Shown piece after piece: positions 15,394 through 24,520 of a stretch of 64,000 bases of DNA. The position numbers and the translations under genes are program-made. Each line of letters begins with the position of its first letter. Positions within the stretch are counted from its first letter, which is position 1. This DNA is from UBA5794 sp963714375 (GTDB taxonomy: Bacteria > Actinomycetota > Acidimicrobiia > Spongiisociales > UBA5794). The stretch covers positions 178,019-242,018 of the forward strand of contig CAVQOG010000002.1 in the NCBI GenBank assembly GCA_963714375.1. Reading direction: 5' to 3'. The notes below the pieces were generated by a model. That model was not told where the DNA came from. It did not search any database and saw only the letters and a program-made list of their open reading frames with translations.

Positions 15394-18111
15394 ATGGCCA
15401 TGACCGACCGAATCCCGTCAACTTCGCGCTGGTACGCGATTGGTCCCGAGGAAGTCACGAGCCAGCTCGGGACCGATGCTGAACACGGTCTCGCACCAGA
15501 CGAGGTCGAGCGACGTATTGCCATCTACGGGGCGAACGTGATAGCGAGTGATCCCCCTCCGACCACGTGGCAGACAGCCAAGGGACAACTCGCCAACCCC
15601 ATGAACATCATGCTGTTGATCGTCAGCATCGCGAGCCTTGGGATCGGACAGATTCCAACCGGCCTCGTTGTGGGGGCGTTGGTCCTATTCAATGTGATCA
15701 TGGGGACAAACCAGGAGCGCAAGGCATTGGCGAGCGTCGAGGCGCTCTCCCAACTCCAGGTTCCGACTGCCCGGGTGCGCCGCTCCGACCGGGTCGAGGA
15801 GGTGGAATCCAGTGGCCTCGTCCCTGGCGATATTCTGCTCCTCGAAGCCGGCGATGTCGTGCCTGCTGATGCTCGGATCGTGAGCTCTGCATCCCTCGAG
15901 GTGCAGGAAGCATCGCTCACCGGCGAGAGCGCTCCGATTGCCAAGGACGCTGAAACCCTTGCCGACGAGGAAGCCGCCCTCGGCGATCGGACGAATTTGG
16001 TGTTCCAGAACACGCAGGTCACCCGCGGTTCGGCGGTGGTCGTCGTGGTTGCCACCGGCGCGGACACCCAAATGGGACATATCGCTGACATGGTTGCAGC
16101 GACGAAACGAACGAAGTCCCCCCTGCAACTTGAGTTGGATGGCCTCACGAAGGTCTTCGGATTCCTGGCCTGGGGCGCCGTTGCCATCATCGCCATTGTT
16201 GGAATCGCCAGGGGCCAAGAAACGGAAACACTCGTTCTGCTTGCGATTTCGACGGCGATCTCGGCGATACCCACGGGGCTGCCGACGTTCGTTCAGCTGA
16301 TGCTCTCGTCCGGTGCCCAGCGACTCGCTGAGCACAAGGCGGTCGTCAAATCCCTCACGGATGTCGAGACACTCGGCGGCACGACAGTGATCAACTCCGA
16401 CAAGACCGGCACCCTGACCATGAACGCCATGACCGCGACCACCATGCTCACGGGTGGTGAGTGGTACACGATTGAGGGTGGTGGCTACGCCAAAACAGGC
16501 GCAATCAGGGGTGTCGCTGGCGCGGTAGCCCCCGATTTCACCAGGTTGGCGCTCGGCCTGGCCCTGTGCAGCGATGCAACCGTGGCCGACGACGAATCGA
16601 TCATCGGCGATCCGACAGAGGCCGCGTTGGTCGTCCTCGCTGCCAAGGCCCAGGTTGACGCGGAGCAGACCAGACGTGCGTTTCCCAGGCTCGCCTCCGT
16701 TCCATTCGATTCTGAGTACAAGTTCATGGCCACGTTCCACGAGGTCCCGCCGAACGCCGTGACAGAGCTCAAGCAATTCTCATACATCATGGCCGTCAAA
16801 GGCGCTCCCGATGTCGTCATCGACCGCTCCGCATCCGCTCTATGGCACGGACAGAATGAACCGATGGCACATGTGCGCGATGAGATTCTTACAGCAAATA
16901 GGGAGCTTTCCGAAAAGGGTCTCCGCGTGTTGGCCTTCGCTGCAAAGGGCCTTTCCGAGGCTGAGTTCGCCGCAGCAAAGGCCGATCCGATATCCGCTGT
17001 GATCGACCTTGATCTGATCTCGCTCGTGGGCATCATCGACCCACTCCGCGCCGAGGCCAAGGACGCCGTTGCACAAGCGCTCGCTGCAGGCATCGATGTT
17101 CGGATGATCACCGGTGACCACACGATCACTGCTCGGGCGATTGCCGACGAGTTGGGACTCGGACCGGGAGTGATCACGGGAACCGACCTGGCCGCCCTTG
17201 ACGACGAGACCGTGATCGCCCAGCTCCCTGAGTTGCACGTGTTCGGGCGGGTCGCTCCCGAGGACAAGGTGCGTCTTGCCAGGCTGATGCAGGAATCCGG
17301 AGAAGTCGTCGCCATGACGGGTGATGCCGTCAACGATGCCGCCGCCCTCAAGCAAGCAGATATCGGCGTTGCCATGGGGTCTGGCTCAGAGGTGACCAAA
17401 CAGGCAGGCAAGCTCGTCCTCACCGACGACAATTTCGCCACCCTTGTGCGAGCCGTCGACCTCGGCCGAGACATCTACCGACGAATCTCGTCCTACATCA
17501 AGTTGCAACTCACGGTGCTGTCCTCGGTCCTCCAGCTGATGCTGCTGGCAACGATCTTCAACATCAACGAGGGCGTCGCCCTGTTCCCGATGATGCTGCT
17601 GTTCGCAAAGTTCTTCGTGATCGCCACGGTGGTCATCGGCTTCATTGTCGATGTCCCTGACCCGAGTGTCATGGAACGCCCTCCGCGCGTACCAGGAACG
17701 AAGATTGCGACACGGTCTCAAAGTGTCCGGTGGGCCATCGGTGGGTTCCTGATCGCCGCCCCTGCCCTCGCGTTGCTTGAGATCGGACCCGACGATCCGA
17801 GCACCACCGTTGGATCAGCATCCATGACCATGGCATTCGCTGTCGTTGCCCTTGCAGGGGTGAACAACGGACTGGTTCTGCGCCGCGAGCGCCAGGCCTG
17901 GTGGTCGGCGCCACTGTTCCCATATATGGGTTGGGTGATGCTTGGTTGGTTCCTCACGTGGGCTGCAGTTGAGCTCGGGATGTTCCAGCGCTTGCTCGTC
18001 ACGGTCTCGCTCACCGGCGGTCAATGGCTGGTTGCGATCGCGCTGTCCCTCGTAGGCCCGCTCTACGTGGCCATCGACAAATCAATCCAGATGCGGCGAT
18101 CCCACACGTGA
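15394..18111 (+). CDS. P-type (P2-like) cation-transporting ATPase 1
   Basis: This 905-residue ATPase has the actuator motif LTGES (about residue 178), the phosphorylation motif NSDKTGTLT (Asp at about 336), KGAPD in the nucleotide domain and the hinge motif TGDAVNDAAALK (about 642), where most relatives have GDGVNDAPALK. About ten TM helices are expected. M4 reads AISAIPTGLPTFVQ: the Glu of the Ca2+-ATPase PEGLP signature is Thr, and the usual M5/M6 carboxylates are also not apparent. The ATPase machinery looks complete, but the ion is not predictable. It heads a + strand block with a second similar ATPase, a CYTH pair and a TMEM175 channel. Confidence 0.9.
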   Translation: MAMTDRIPSTSRWYAIGPEEVTSQLGTDAEHGLAPDEVERRIAIYGANVIASDPPPTTWQTAKGQLANPMNIMLLIVSIASLGIGQIPTGLVVGALVLFNVIMGTNQERKALASVEALSQLQVPTARVRRSDRVEEVESSGLVPGDILLLEAGDVVPADARIVSSASLEVQEASLTGESAPIAKDAETLADEEAALGDRTNLVFQNTQVTRGSAVVVVVATGADTQMGHIADMVAATKRTKSPLQLELDGLTKVFGFLAWGAVAIIAIVGIARGQETETLVLLAISTAISAIPTGLPTFVQLMLSSGAQRLAEHKAVVKSLTDVETLGGTTVINSDKTGTLTMNAMTATTMLTGGEWYTIEGGGYAKTGAIRGVAGAVAPDFTRLALGLALCSDATVADDESIIGDPTEAALVVLAAKAQVDAEQTRRAFPRLASVPFDSEYKFMATFHEVPPNAVTELKQFSYIMAVKGAPDVVIDRSASALWHGQNEPMAHVRDEILTANRELSEKGLRVLAFAAKGLSEAEFAAAKADPISAVIDLDLISLVGIIDPLRAEAKDAVAQALAAGIDVRMITGDHTITARAIADELGLGPGVITGTDLAALDDETVIAQLPELHVFGRVAPEDKVRLARLMQESGEVVAMTGDAVNDAAALKQADIGVAMGSGSEVTKQAGKLVLTDDNFATLVRAVDLGRDIYRRISSYIKLQLTVLSSVLQLMLLATIFNINEGVALFPMMLLFAKFFVIATVVIGFIVDVPDPSVMERPPRVPGTKIATRSQSVRWAIGGFLIAAPALALLEIGPDDPSTTVGSASMTMAFAVVALAGVNNGLVLRRERQAWWSAPLFPYMGWVMLGWFLTWAAVELGMFQRLLVTVSLTGGQWLVAIALSLVGPLYVAIDKSIQMRRSHT

Positions 18112-18578
18112 CAACTTGGGTCCGTTCGAGTGGGGACCGTTGACAATCCTGTTATGTAACGGATTCGGTACCTCAACGAGCTGGGCAGAGGCAAGCCGTC
18201 GGAAAGGATCCTGCGCACGTAACGACTCCAAAAGGTCGTGACAAACATCCGCCCTCGTGCATTGGCGTGATCGGAGCCTGGGTCGTGGAATTGGGTGTGG
18301 CTCGGCGCCGGATCACCAGTACTTCCGCTCTCCGGAGTGGGGCATCGCGTGTACCCCTGAGATCCCCGAAACGGCGGGTTCGTGCAGTTCGGACGTGCAA
18401 ACATGGGACGTCCCCGAGGCGCTGACTCGCGATACATAGTGTAGAATATGGCTATGCACAGCCAGCGTGAACCACTGTTCGGACAACGGCACCTAGGGCC
18501 AGCGTGCGTCAGCAACCCGAACACCACGATCATCAAAGACGATGCCAGTCGTTGCCTTCGGGCGGGAGCGAACCACGC
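18112..18578 (+). promoter_or_regulatory. intergenic region with TACATAGTGTAG element before ATPase 2
   Basis: About 465 bases without a convincing gene. TACATAGTGTAG (18433-18444) is symmetric (TACA-TAG-TGTA), is followed by a -10-like TAGAAT (18442-18447), and is identical over 12 bases to the element in front of the PadR gene at 34477. It probably marks the promoter and operator of the second ATPase. The remaining sequence shows no coding bias I can support. Confidence 0.4.
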
Positions 18579-21335
18579 GTGACTGTAGAGGCATCGACAC
18601 AAGATCTGACCGTGCCACCCAACCCGCACGGTTCCACGATCGAACAAGTCTCAGGTCAACTCGGCGTGGATCCCAGCCGGGGTTTGACGGCTTCGGAAGC
18701 TCAAAGGCGTCTGACGGTCCACGGGCCGAATCATCTCGCTGCGAAGAAGCAAGAGTCGGGTTGGCAGGCTTTCCTCCGTCAGTACCGCGACTTCATGCAG
18801 ATCGTCCTCCTTGGTGCGGCCGTCATCAACATCGTGTTCACGGATGAGCTTGCCACAACTCTGGTACTCGTCGGCCTCACCGTATTCAACGCCGTCTTGG
18901 GCCTGAGCCAGGAGGCCAAGGCCGAGGCAAGCCTGGCCGCTCTGTCCCAAACGATGAAGAGCATCGCTCGAGTCCGTCGTGATGGAGATGCGATCGAGAT
19001 CGATGCCGCCGAGATCGTTCCGGGCGACATCGTATTGGTGGAAGCCGGCAATGTCGTACCGGCAGACGGTCGCCTGCTTGTTGCAGCGACTCTCGAAATC
19101 GAAGAGGCTGCCCTGACCGGCGAGAGCACCCCCACCCTCAAGACCATTGACGTCATCGAGGGGTCGGACGTTGCCCTTGGAGACCGCCTCAACATGACGT
19201 TCATGAACACCTCAGTCACCCGCGGCCGCGGTGAGTTGATCGTGACCGCTACCGGGATGGACACCGAGATCGGCCACATCGCCGATCTCCTCAACAAGAC
19301 CGAGACCGATAAGACACCTCTGCAAAAGCAGCTGGATCGCCTGACGATCACGATCGCCGGACTGGCAGGGCTCGCTTTCGTCCTGATGGTCATCCTTGGG
19401 ATTCGCAACGACCAAGAGCTGGACGCAATTTTTGTCTCGGGTGTCGCCTTGGCAATCTCGGCAATCCCTACCGGTCTCCCCGCAGTGGTCACCACCTTGT
19501 ACTCGATGGGAGCCAGAGCCCTCGCGGCGATGAACGCCATCGTCAAGCGGTTGCCGTCCGTGGAGACACTCGGATCCGTCTCCGCGATCTGCTCCGACAA
19601 AACGGGCACATTGACCCTGAACAAGATGACGGCTGTCGAATTCACCGTTCCTGGCCAGAACCGCTACACCGTCACCGGTGAGGGCTACGGCACGACCGGC
19701 GATCTCCTTCACGCTGGGGGTTCGAAGATCGATCTTGACGCCGTCATGTTGCCGATGGCGCTTTGCTCCGATGCACGGCTCAATGGCACCGAACTGATCG
19801 GCGATCCCACCGAGGGAGCCCTGATCGTGCTGGCTGAAAAGGGCGGTATCGACGTCGATGCTGCCCGAGAGCATCATCCCCGGGTCGCTGAGGTTCCGTT
19901 CGACTCCGAGTACAAGTTCATGGCGACGTTCCATGACATGGAAAACGATCAGGGTGAGCGCGTCGTTCGCTGCTTTGTCAAGGGAGCACCTGACGTACTC
20001 ATCGGTCGCGCTGGCTCATACTGGGTGCCTGGCGCTGACCTCGTTCCGATCAATGCCGAAAACCTGGCGCTTGCCATCGAGGAAAACGAACGCATGGGCA
20101 GCGCGGGCAAGCGAGTCATGGTGGTTGCGAGGCGAGACTTCGACCCGGATAACTTCGATCCGCGGGGCAACCTCATCGACTCGGTGAACAACCTCACCCT
20201 CCTCGCAATGGTCGGCATCGTCGACCCTCCTCGAGCCGAGGCCAAGGACGCGATTGCCGAGTGCCACAGCGCCGGGATAGCCGTGCGGATGATCACGGGC
20301 GACCACGCCGTGACGGCTGCCGCGATAGGACATCAACTCGGGATCGAGGGCACCGCATTGAGCGGGGCCGAATTCGCGGCGTTGACCGACGAAGAACTGA
20401 AGGCACAGCTACCCGACATCGGGGTTGTGGCACGGGTCGCGCCAGAAGACAAGATTCGCCTCGTCCAGACGCTTCAGGAGACGGGCAACATCGTTGCAAT
20501 GACCGGAGACGGCGTCAATGACGCGCCTGCGCTCAAGAAAGCGGACATCGGTGTGGCAATGGGTATCACCGGTACCGAGGTGTCGAAGGACGCTGCCGTG
20601 ATGATCCTCACAGACGACAACTTCTCCACCATCGTCAAAGCGGTTGAGCACGGACGAGCGATCTACAACAACCTGTTCAACTTCATCCGGTTCCAGATGA
20701 CGGCACTCGTTGCATTCATCGCGTCGTACCTGCTCGCTGCCATCTTTCTCATTCTCGGAGGCGTCCCCTTCACACCGCTGGTTGTGCTGTGGGTGAACTT
20801 CCTCGTCCAGGTGCCGATCGCCATCTCGCTTGGATTCGACAAACCTGCCGCGGGGCTGATGGAGCACAAACCTCGACCCTTGAGCCAGCCGATCCTTTCC
20901 CGAGGACAATGGGTCAGGGTCACGTTCGTCGGGCTCCTGATGGCCGTTGGAACGATCATCCTCGAAGCTGCCTATGACAGCGACGGCATTGCTGTGGCCG
21001 CCACGATCGGATTCGTCGTGTTCGGTCTGTTCAACGTTGCGCTCGGTTTCAGCGCACACGGTGAGACCACGACAGCCTTCAATCGCGACATCATCTCCGA
21101 CCGTCGCCAGCTCGGCCTCGTCGGCCTCGCCCTCCTCCTCATCATGCTGCCAACCCAGCTCCCGTTCCTCCAGCGCTTGCTCGACCTGACCGCGCTCGAA
21201 GGAACCCATTGGCTGGTCGCCATCGGTTGCGCCATCGGTCTCCTGCTCGTTGACGAAGTGATCAAGTTCTTCCTTCGACGATTCGAAACGCAATCGACCC
21301 CGGTGCCAAGCCGACCCCGGGTCGGCGTGAAATAG
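18579..21335 (+). CDS. P-type (P2-like) cation-transporting ATPase 2
   Basis: The frame opens at 18504, but the GTG at 18579 (with GGGAG upstream) gives an N-terminus like that of ATPase 1, so it is preferred (918 residues). Motifs are ALTGEST (about 180), CSDKTGTLT (Asp at about 341), KGAPD and MTGDGVNDAPALKKADIGVAMG (about 642-663), all canonical for P2 ATPases. M4 reads AISAIPTGLPAVV, again Thr for the Ca2+-binding Glu. M6 reads VNFLVQVPIAISLGFD, where SERCA has an Asp at the Gln position. It is a functional-looking ATPase with altered ion-binding residues. It lies 33 bases upstream of the CYTH gene, so it is probably cotranscribed with it. Confidence 0.9.
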   Translation: MTVEASTQDLTVPPNPHGSTIEQVSGQLGVDPSRGLTASEAQRRLTVHGPNHLAAKKQESGWQAFLRQYRDFMQIVLLGAAVINIVFTDELATTLVLVGLTVFNAVLGLSQEAKAEASLAALSQTMKSIARVRRDGDAIEIDAAEIVPGDIVLVEAGNVVPADGRLLVAATLEIEEAALTGESTPTLKTIDVIEGSDVALGDRLNMTFMNTSVTRGRGELIVTATGMDTEIGHIADLLNKTETDKTPLQKQLDRLTITIAGLAGLAFVLMVILGIRNDQELDAIFVSGVALAISAIPTGLPAVVTTLYSMGARALAAMNAIVKRLPSVETLGSVSAICSDKTGTLTLNKMTAVEFTVPGQNRYTVTGEGYGTTGDLLHAGGSKIDLDAVMLPMALCSDARLNGTELIGDPTEGALIVLAEKGGIDVDAAREHHPRVAEVPFDSEYKFMATFHDMENDQGERVVRCFVKGAPDVLIGRAGSYWVPGADLVPINAENLALAIEENERMGSAGKRVMVVARRDFDPDNFDPRGNLIDSVNNLTLLAMVGIVDPPRAEAKDAIAECHSAGIAVRMITGDHAVTAAAIGHQLGIEGTALSGAEFAALTDEELKAQLPDIGVVARVAPEDKIRLVQTLQETGNIVAMTGDGVNDAPALKKADIGVAMGITGTEVSKDAAVMILTDDNFSTIVKAVEHGRAIYNNLFNFIRFQMTALVAFIASYLLAAIFLILGGVPFTPLVVLWVNFLVQVPIAISLGFDKPAAGLMEHKPRPLSQPILSRGQWVRVTFVGLLMAVGTIILEAAYDSDGIAVAATIGFVVFGLFNVALGFSAHGETTTAFNRDIISDRRQLGLVGLALLLIMLPTQLPFLQRLLDLTALEGTHWLVAIGCAIGLLLVDEVIKFFLRRFETQSTPVPSRPRVGVK

Positions 21336-21368
21336 ACGAGCGCACCTGCCACACCAAGGAAAGGCGTC

Positions 21369-22130
21369 ATGGCGACTTCGACACTGACTGATGCACAGCT
21401 AACAGAACTCCTCGACCTGATCCGAGGTGCGGACACCGTTGAGTTGAAGCTCACGGTTCCCGACACCGACATTCGCTCCACGACCACCTCCCTCGGATTC
21501 GATCCCCTCGATGCCGAGATCAGACAGGTGGTGTTCTTCGACACACCGGACCTCCTGTTGAATCGCCAGGGTCTGGTTCTTCGTGCTCGACGTATCCAAG
21601 GAGGTCGAGGTGACACCGTCGTGAAGCTGCGCCCCGTAACTCCAAGCCAGCTCTCCCCGGAACTGAGGAAGTCGGACAACGTTGGTGTCGAAGTGGATGC
21701 GATGCCAGGAGGGTTTGTCTGCTCGGCATCGATGAAGGGACTGACAACGGCGAAGGCGGTCCGGCGGGTACTCCTCGGAAAGGACCCGATCAAGGGTCTC
21801 TTCTCCAAGGAACAGCATGCGTTCTTCTACGAACAGGCACCCGCTGGACTGAAACTGAACGATCTTGAGATGCTCGGTCCGATCTTCACCCTGAAACTCA
21901 AAACGGTGATCAGGCATACCAGTCGCAAGACGGTGGTTGAGCTCTGGCTGTATCCGGATGGATCCCGCATCCTCGAACTGTCGACAAAGTGTCTCCCCGA
22001 CGACGCATTCGAGATCGCAGCAGCTTGGCGTGCCGATCTTGCCGGACTCGGTGTCGATCTCACCGGCGAGCAACAAACGAAGACCAAGGCCGCCCTTGAG
22101 TACTTCTCTTCCCTGATCGAAAAGGCCTAA
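21369..22130 (+). CDS. CYTH-domain protein (triphosphate tunnel metalloenzyme fold)
   Basis: This 253-residue protein contains TVELKLTVPD (the ExExK-like first strand, about residues 24-33), VVFFDTPDLLLNRQGLVLRARR (the substrate-arginine strand) and VVKLRPV, the pattern of CYTH/triphosphate tunnel enzymes that bind Mg2+ and tri- or polyphosphate. The second half is a helical extension with another basic strand (FTLKLKTVIRH). AAGGAAAGG precedes the ATG. Its stop is 3 bases before the start of a CYTH-exopolyphosphatase fusion, so the two are surely in one operon. It is probably an inorganic triphosphatase or polyphosphate-binding partner. Confidence 0.82.
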   Translation: MATSTLTDAQLTELLDLIRGADTVELKLTVPDTDIRSTTTSLGFDPLDAEIRQVVFFDTPDLLLNRQGLVLRARRIQGGRGDTVVKLRPVTPSQLSPELRKSDNVGVEVDAMPGGFVCSASMKGLTTAKAVRRVLLGKDPIKGLFSKEQHAFFYEQAPAGLKLNDLEMLGPIFTLKLKTVIRHTSRKTVVELWLYPDGSRILELSTKCLPDDAFEIAAAWRADLAGLGVDLTGEQQTKTKAALEYFSSLIEKA

Positions 22131-22133
22131 CAC

Positions 22134-23642
22134 ATGACGGTCATCATTCCACGATGGGAGTGGCGCACATTCGGCAGACATTTTGGATCGGCGGAGGCAG
22201 CATTCGCCAGCCTCACATCCACCGCGACCCAGGACAGTAAAGAGCTATATCTGCTGTCGCCCGGGAACGCAAACGTCAAGATTCGTGACGAGCTGATGGA
22301 CATCAAACTGCTCCAAGAAACAAGCGTTGAAGGCCTGGAACAATGGATGCCCGTCATGAAAACCGGCTTCCCCATCGCCGCCGCCGACATCGTCACCGTG
22401 TTTGAGGCGATGCAGGTACCGCTGCCTGAGCTTGACCGTGACGGATACTCCCTCAACGAGTTCCTCAGTGAGCTCGTGGCACCCATCCACGAGGTACGTC
22501 AGGTGGAGGTGCACAAGCTCCGCAATCGCTACACCATCAACGGGTGCATGTCGGAGCTGGCCGATGTGACGGTCAATGGTATCCCGTCGCGAACGATCGC
22601 TGTCGAGTCCGAAGACGGAGAGGCGGTGTTGGCCGCAGTTCGCTCCTTGGGCCTTGGTGACTACTTCAACACCAACTACCTCGTTGGCCTGAACTCGGTC
22701 ATCAACGCTGCACCCGCTCGATATGGCGTGATCGATGTCGGCACCAACTCGGTCAAGTTCCACCTCGGCGAACGCGATGAGGAAGGCACGTGGACCAGGG
22801 TTGTCGACCGAGCCGAGGTCACCCGTCTCGGCGAGGCACTGGAGGATCGCGGGGTAATCATCCCCGAGGCCATGGAGCGCACGGCGTTGGCAGTCGCAGG
22901 CATGGTTGATGAGGCCAAGGCGAACGGCGCTCAGGCAGTTGCTGCCGTCGGTACCGCTGGTATGCGAATCGCAAAGAACACAGACGACGTCATCGACGCC
23001 ATCTGGAAGCAATCCGGTGTCAGGGTCGAGGTCATCCCCGGTGAGGAGGAAAGTCGCCTTGCCTATCTCGCAGTCGTGGCAGGGCTGGGATTGGATGATG
23101 GACCCATCGTTGTCTTTGACACAGGCGGTGGAAGCACACAATTCACGTTCGGAAACGGCACACACGCGGACGAACGTTTCAGCGTCGAGGTCGGAGCCGT
23201 CCGCTACACCGAGCAATTCAGGCTCGGCGGTGCCGTCTCCTCCGAACAGCTCAGTGAGGCCCTGACAGCCATATCGGCTGACCTCTCCCGCATCGACGAC
23301 CGGGACATACCCGACGCCCTTGTGGCGATGGGAGGGGCCGTGACCAACATCACGGCCGTGAGCCACGAGATGGCTACCTACGACCCCGATGTTGTCCAGG
23401 GCACGATCCTGGGTCTTGCCGAGATCGATCGCCAGATAGATCTGTACCGGTCGATGGATTCTGATGCCCGTCGCTCGATCACCGGACTCCAGCCCAAGCG
23501 AGCGGACGTCATCCTCGCAGGTGCATGCATCGTTCGGACCATCATGACCAAGCTGCAACAAGAAACGCTCACCGTCAGCGACCGAGGGCTCCGTCACGGC
23601 CTGATCAGAGAGCGCTTTGGGATTCGACCTCCCCATGGATAG
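22134..23642 (+). CDS. CYTH-like domain fused to Ppx/GppA exopolyphosphatase
   Basis: This 502-residue protein has residues 1 to about 190 as a second CYTH-like unit (WEWRTFG at the N-terminus, VKIRDELMDIKLL, then VEVHKLRNRYTING and RTIAVESEDGEAVL). From about residue 196 it is a Ppx/GppA phosphatase of the ASKHA fold: YGVIDVGTNSVKFHLGE (phosphate loop 1), VIPGEEESRLAYLAV (catalytic Glu, about 302), and VVFDTGGGSTQF (phosphate loop 2, about 326). Ppx hydrolyses terminal phosphates of polyphosphate or converts pppGpp. The fusion to CYTH, next to a free CYTH protein, points strongly to polyphosphate chemistry. It lacks the long C-terminal HD part of E. coli Ppx. Confidence 0.85.
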   Translation: MTVIIPRWEWRTFGRHFGSAEAAFASLTSTATQDSKELYLLSPGNANVKIRDELMDIKLLQETSVEGLEQWMPVMKTGFPIAAADIVTVFEAMQVPLPELDRDGYSLNEFLSELVAPIHEVRQVEVHKLRNRYTINGCMSELADVTVNGIPSRTIAVESEDGEAVLAAVRSLGLGDYFNTNYLVGLNSVINAAPARYGVIDVGTNSVKFHLGERDEEGTWTRVVDRAEVTRLGEALEDRGVIIPEAMERTALAVAGMVDEAKANGAQAVAAVGTAGMRIAKNTDDVIDAIWKQSGVRVEVIPGEEESRLAYLAVVAGLGLDDGPIVVFDTGGGSTQFTFGNGTHADERFSVEVGAVRYTEQFRLGGAVSSEQLSEALTAISADLSRIDDRDIPDALVAMGGAVTNITAVSHEMATYDPDVVQGTILGLAEIDRQIDLYRSMDSDARRSITGLQPKRADVILAGACIVRTIMTKLQQETLTVSDRGLRHGLIRERFGIRPPHG

Positions 23643-23717
23643 ACCCCGACGTTGTGCGTCACATGCACGATCTGCATCACGGTCTGCGAGCGCCGAGCAA
23701 TCCTTTTGGGTGCGACG

Positions 23718-24386
23718 ATGAAAGACCGCACGACTCCCGCCCTCACTCCGGCTGAAGAACGGAGCGCCAACCCCGATCGGCTGGTATTCCTCAGCGATGG
23801 GGTGATTGCCATCATCGCCACCATCCTCGTTCTCGAAATCAGGATCCCGGAACTCGGGTCAGGTCAGTCTCTTTCCGACTCGCTGATCGAGATCCGCCCG
23901 ACCTTCGTCTCGTTCGTGATCAGTTTTCTTCTTGTCGGGATGTACTGGACGCTACACAACCAAACCTTCAGCCAGGTACGCCACGTCGATCACAATGCGA
24001 CCTGGCTCAATCTGCTATTCCTCCTCGTGTTGGCCCTCGTTCCATTCGCCTCCTCGGCGCTCGGTGAATACCCAACGGAACCAACAGCGCTCCACATCTA
24101 CGGGGCGGTTCTCATTGCAGCGTCGTTGATCCGCCTCGCACTGAACGCCTACTTCCAAACTCATCCCGGATTGAAATGGCAGCAGGCATCAAAGCAGACC
24201 CGCCGGTTGACCACCGTATCTTCGTCGATACCGATCCTCGTCTTCTTGCTGGCGATGGCGGTAGCTGACTGGTCACCGACACTCAGCCTGATCTTGTACT
24301 TCTCAATCCCCGTGCTCTACTTCGGCATGGTGGCCCTGCTCAAGGCGGACCCGAGGACCAAGGTCGCCGCCGACGAACTGAACTAG
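23718..24386 (+). CDS. TMEM175-family (DUF1211) potassium-channel-like membrane protein
   Basis: The ATG at 23718 gives a 222-residue protein that starts with the family signature region DRLVFLSDGVIAIIATILVLEIRIPE. In bacterial TMEM175 the conserved (R/x)xxxFSDG helix lines the pore. Five more hydrophobic segments follow (FVSFVISFLLVGMYWTLH, WLNLLFLLVLALVPFASS, IYGAVLIAASLIRLAL, IPILVFLLAMAVADW, LILYFSIPVLYFGMVALL), matching the six-TM plan. Bacterial members conduct K+ as tetramers. It follows the CYTH-Ppx gene by 75 bases on the same strand and may complete a cation/polyphosphate block. Confidence 0.85.
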   Translation: MKDRTTPALTPAEERSANPDRLVFLSDGVIAIIATILVLEIRIPELGSGQSLSDSLIEIRPTFVSFVISFLLVGMYWTLHNQTFSQVRHVDHNATWLNLLFLLVLALVPFASSALGEYPTEPTALHIYGAVLIAASLIRLALNAYFQTHPGLKWQQASKQTRRLTTVSSSIPILVFLLAMAVADWSPTLSLILYFSIPVLYFGMVALLKADPRTKVAADELN

Positions 24387-24520
24387 GTGCAAGCACCGGT
24401 GCGTCAGCAGCCGAGTGCATAGTCGATAGCGGCACAGGCACCCTGAAGATCGTCGCAGTTGAATACTGACTCGTGATCAACGCTGTCCGATACAGCACAG
24501 CCCCAGATGGTTCTCCGTGG

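Noticed and set aside
15525..17474. Long minus-strand ORFs (249, 363 and 329 codons) under P-type ATPase 1
   Set aside because: They are antisense shadows. The + frame carries all ATPase motifs in order.
22245..23636. 463-codon minus-strand ORF opposite CYTH-Ppx
   Set aside because: Antisense of a clear enzyme gene; no recognisable domain.
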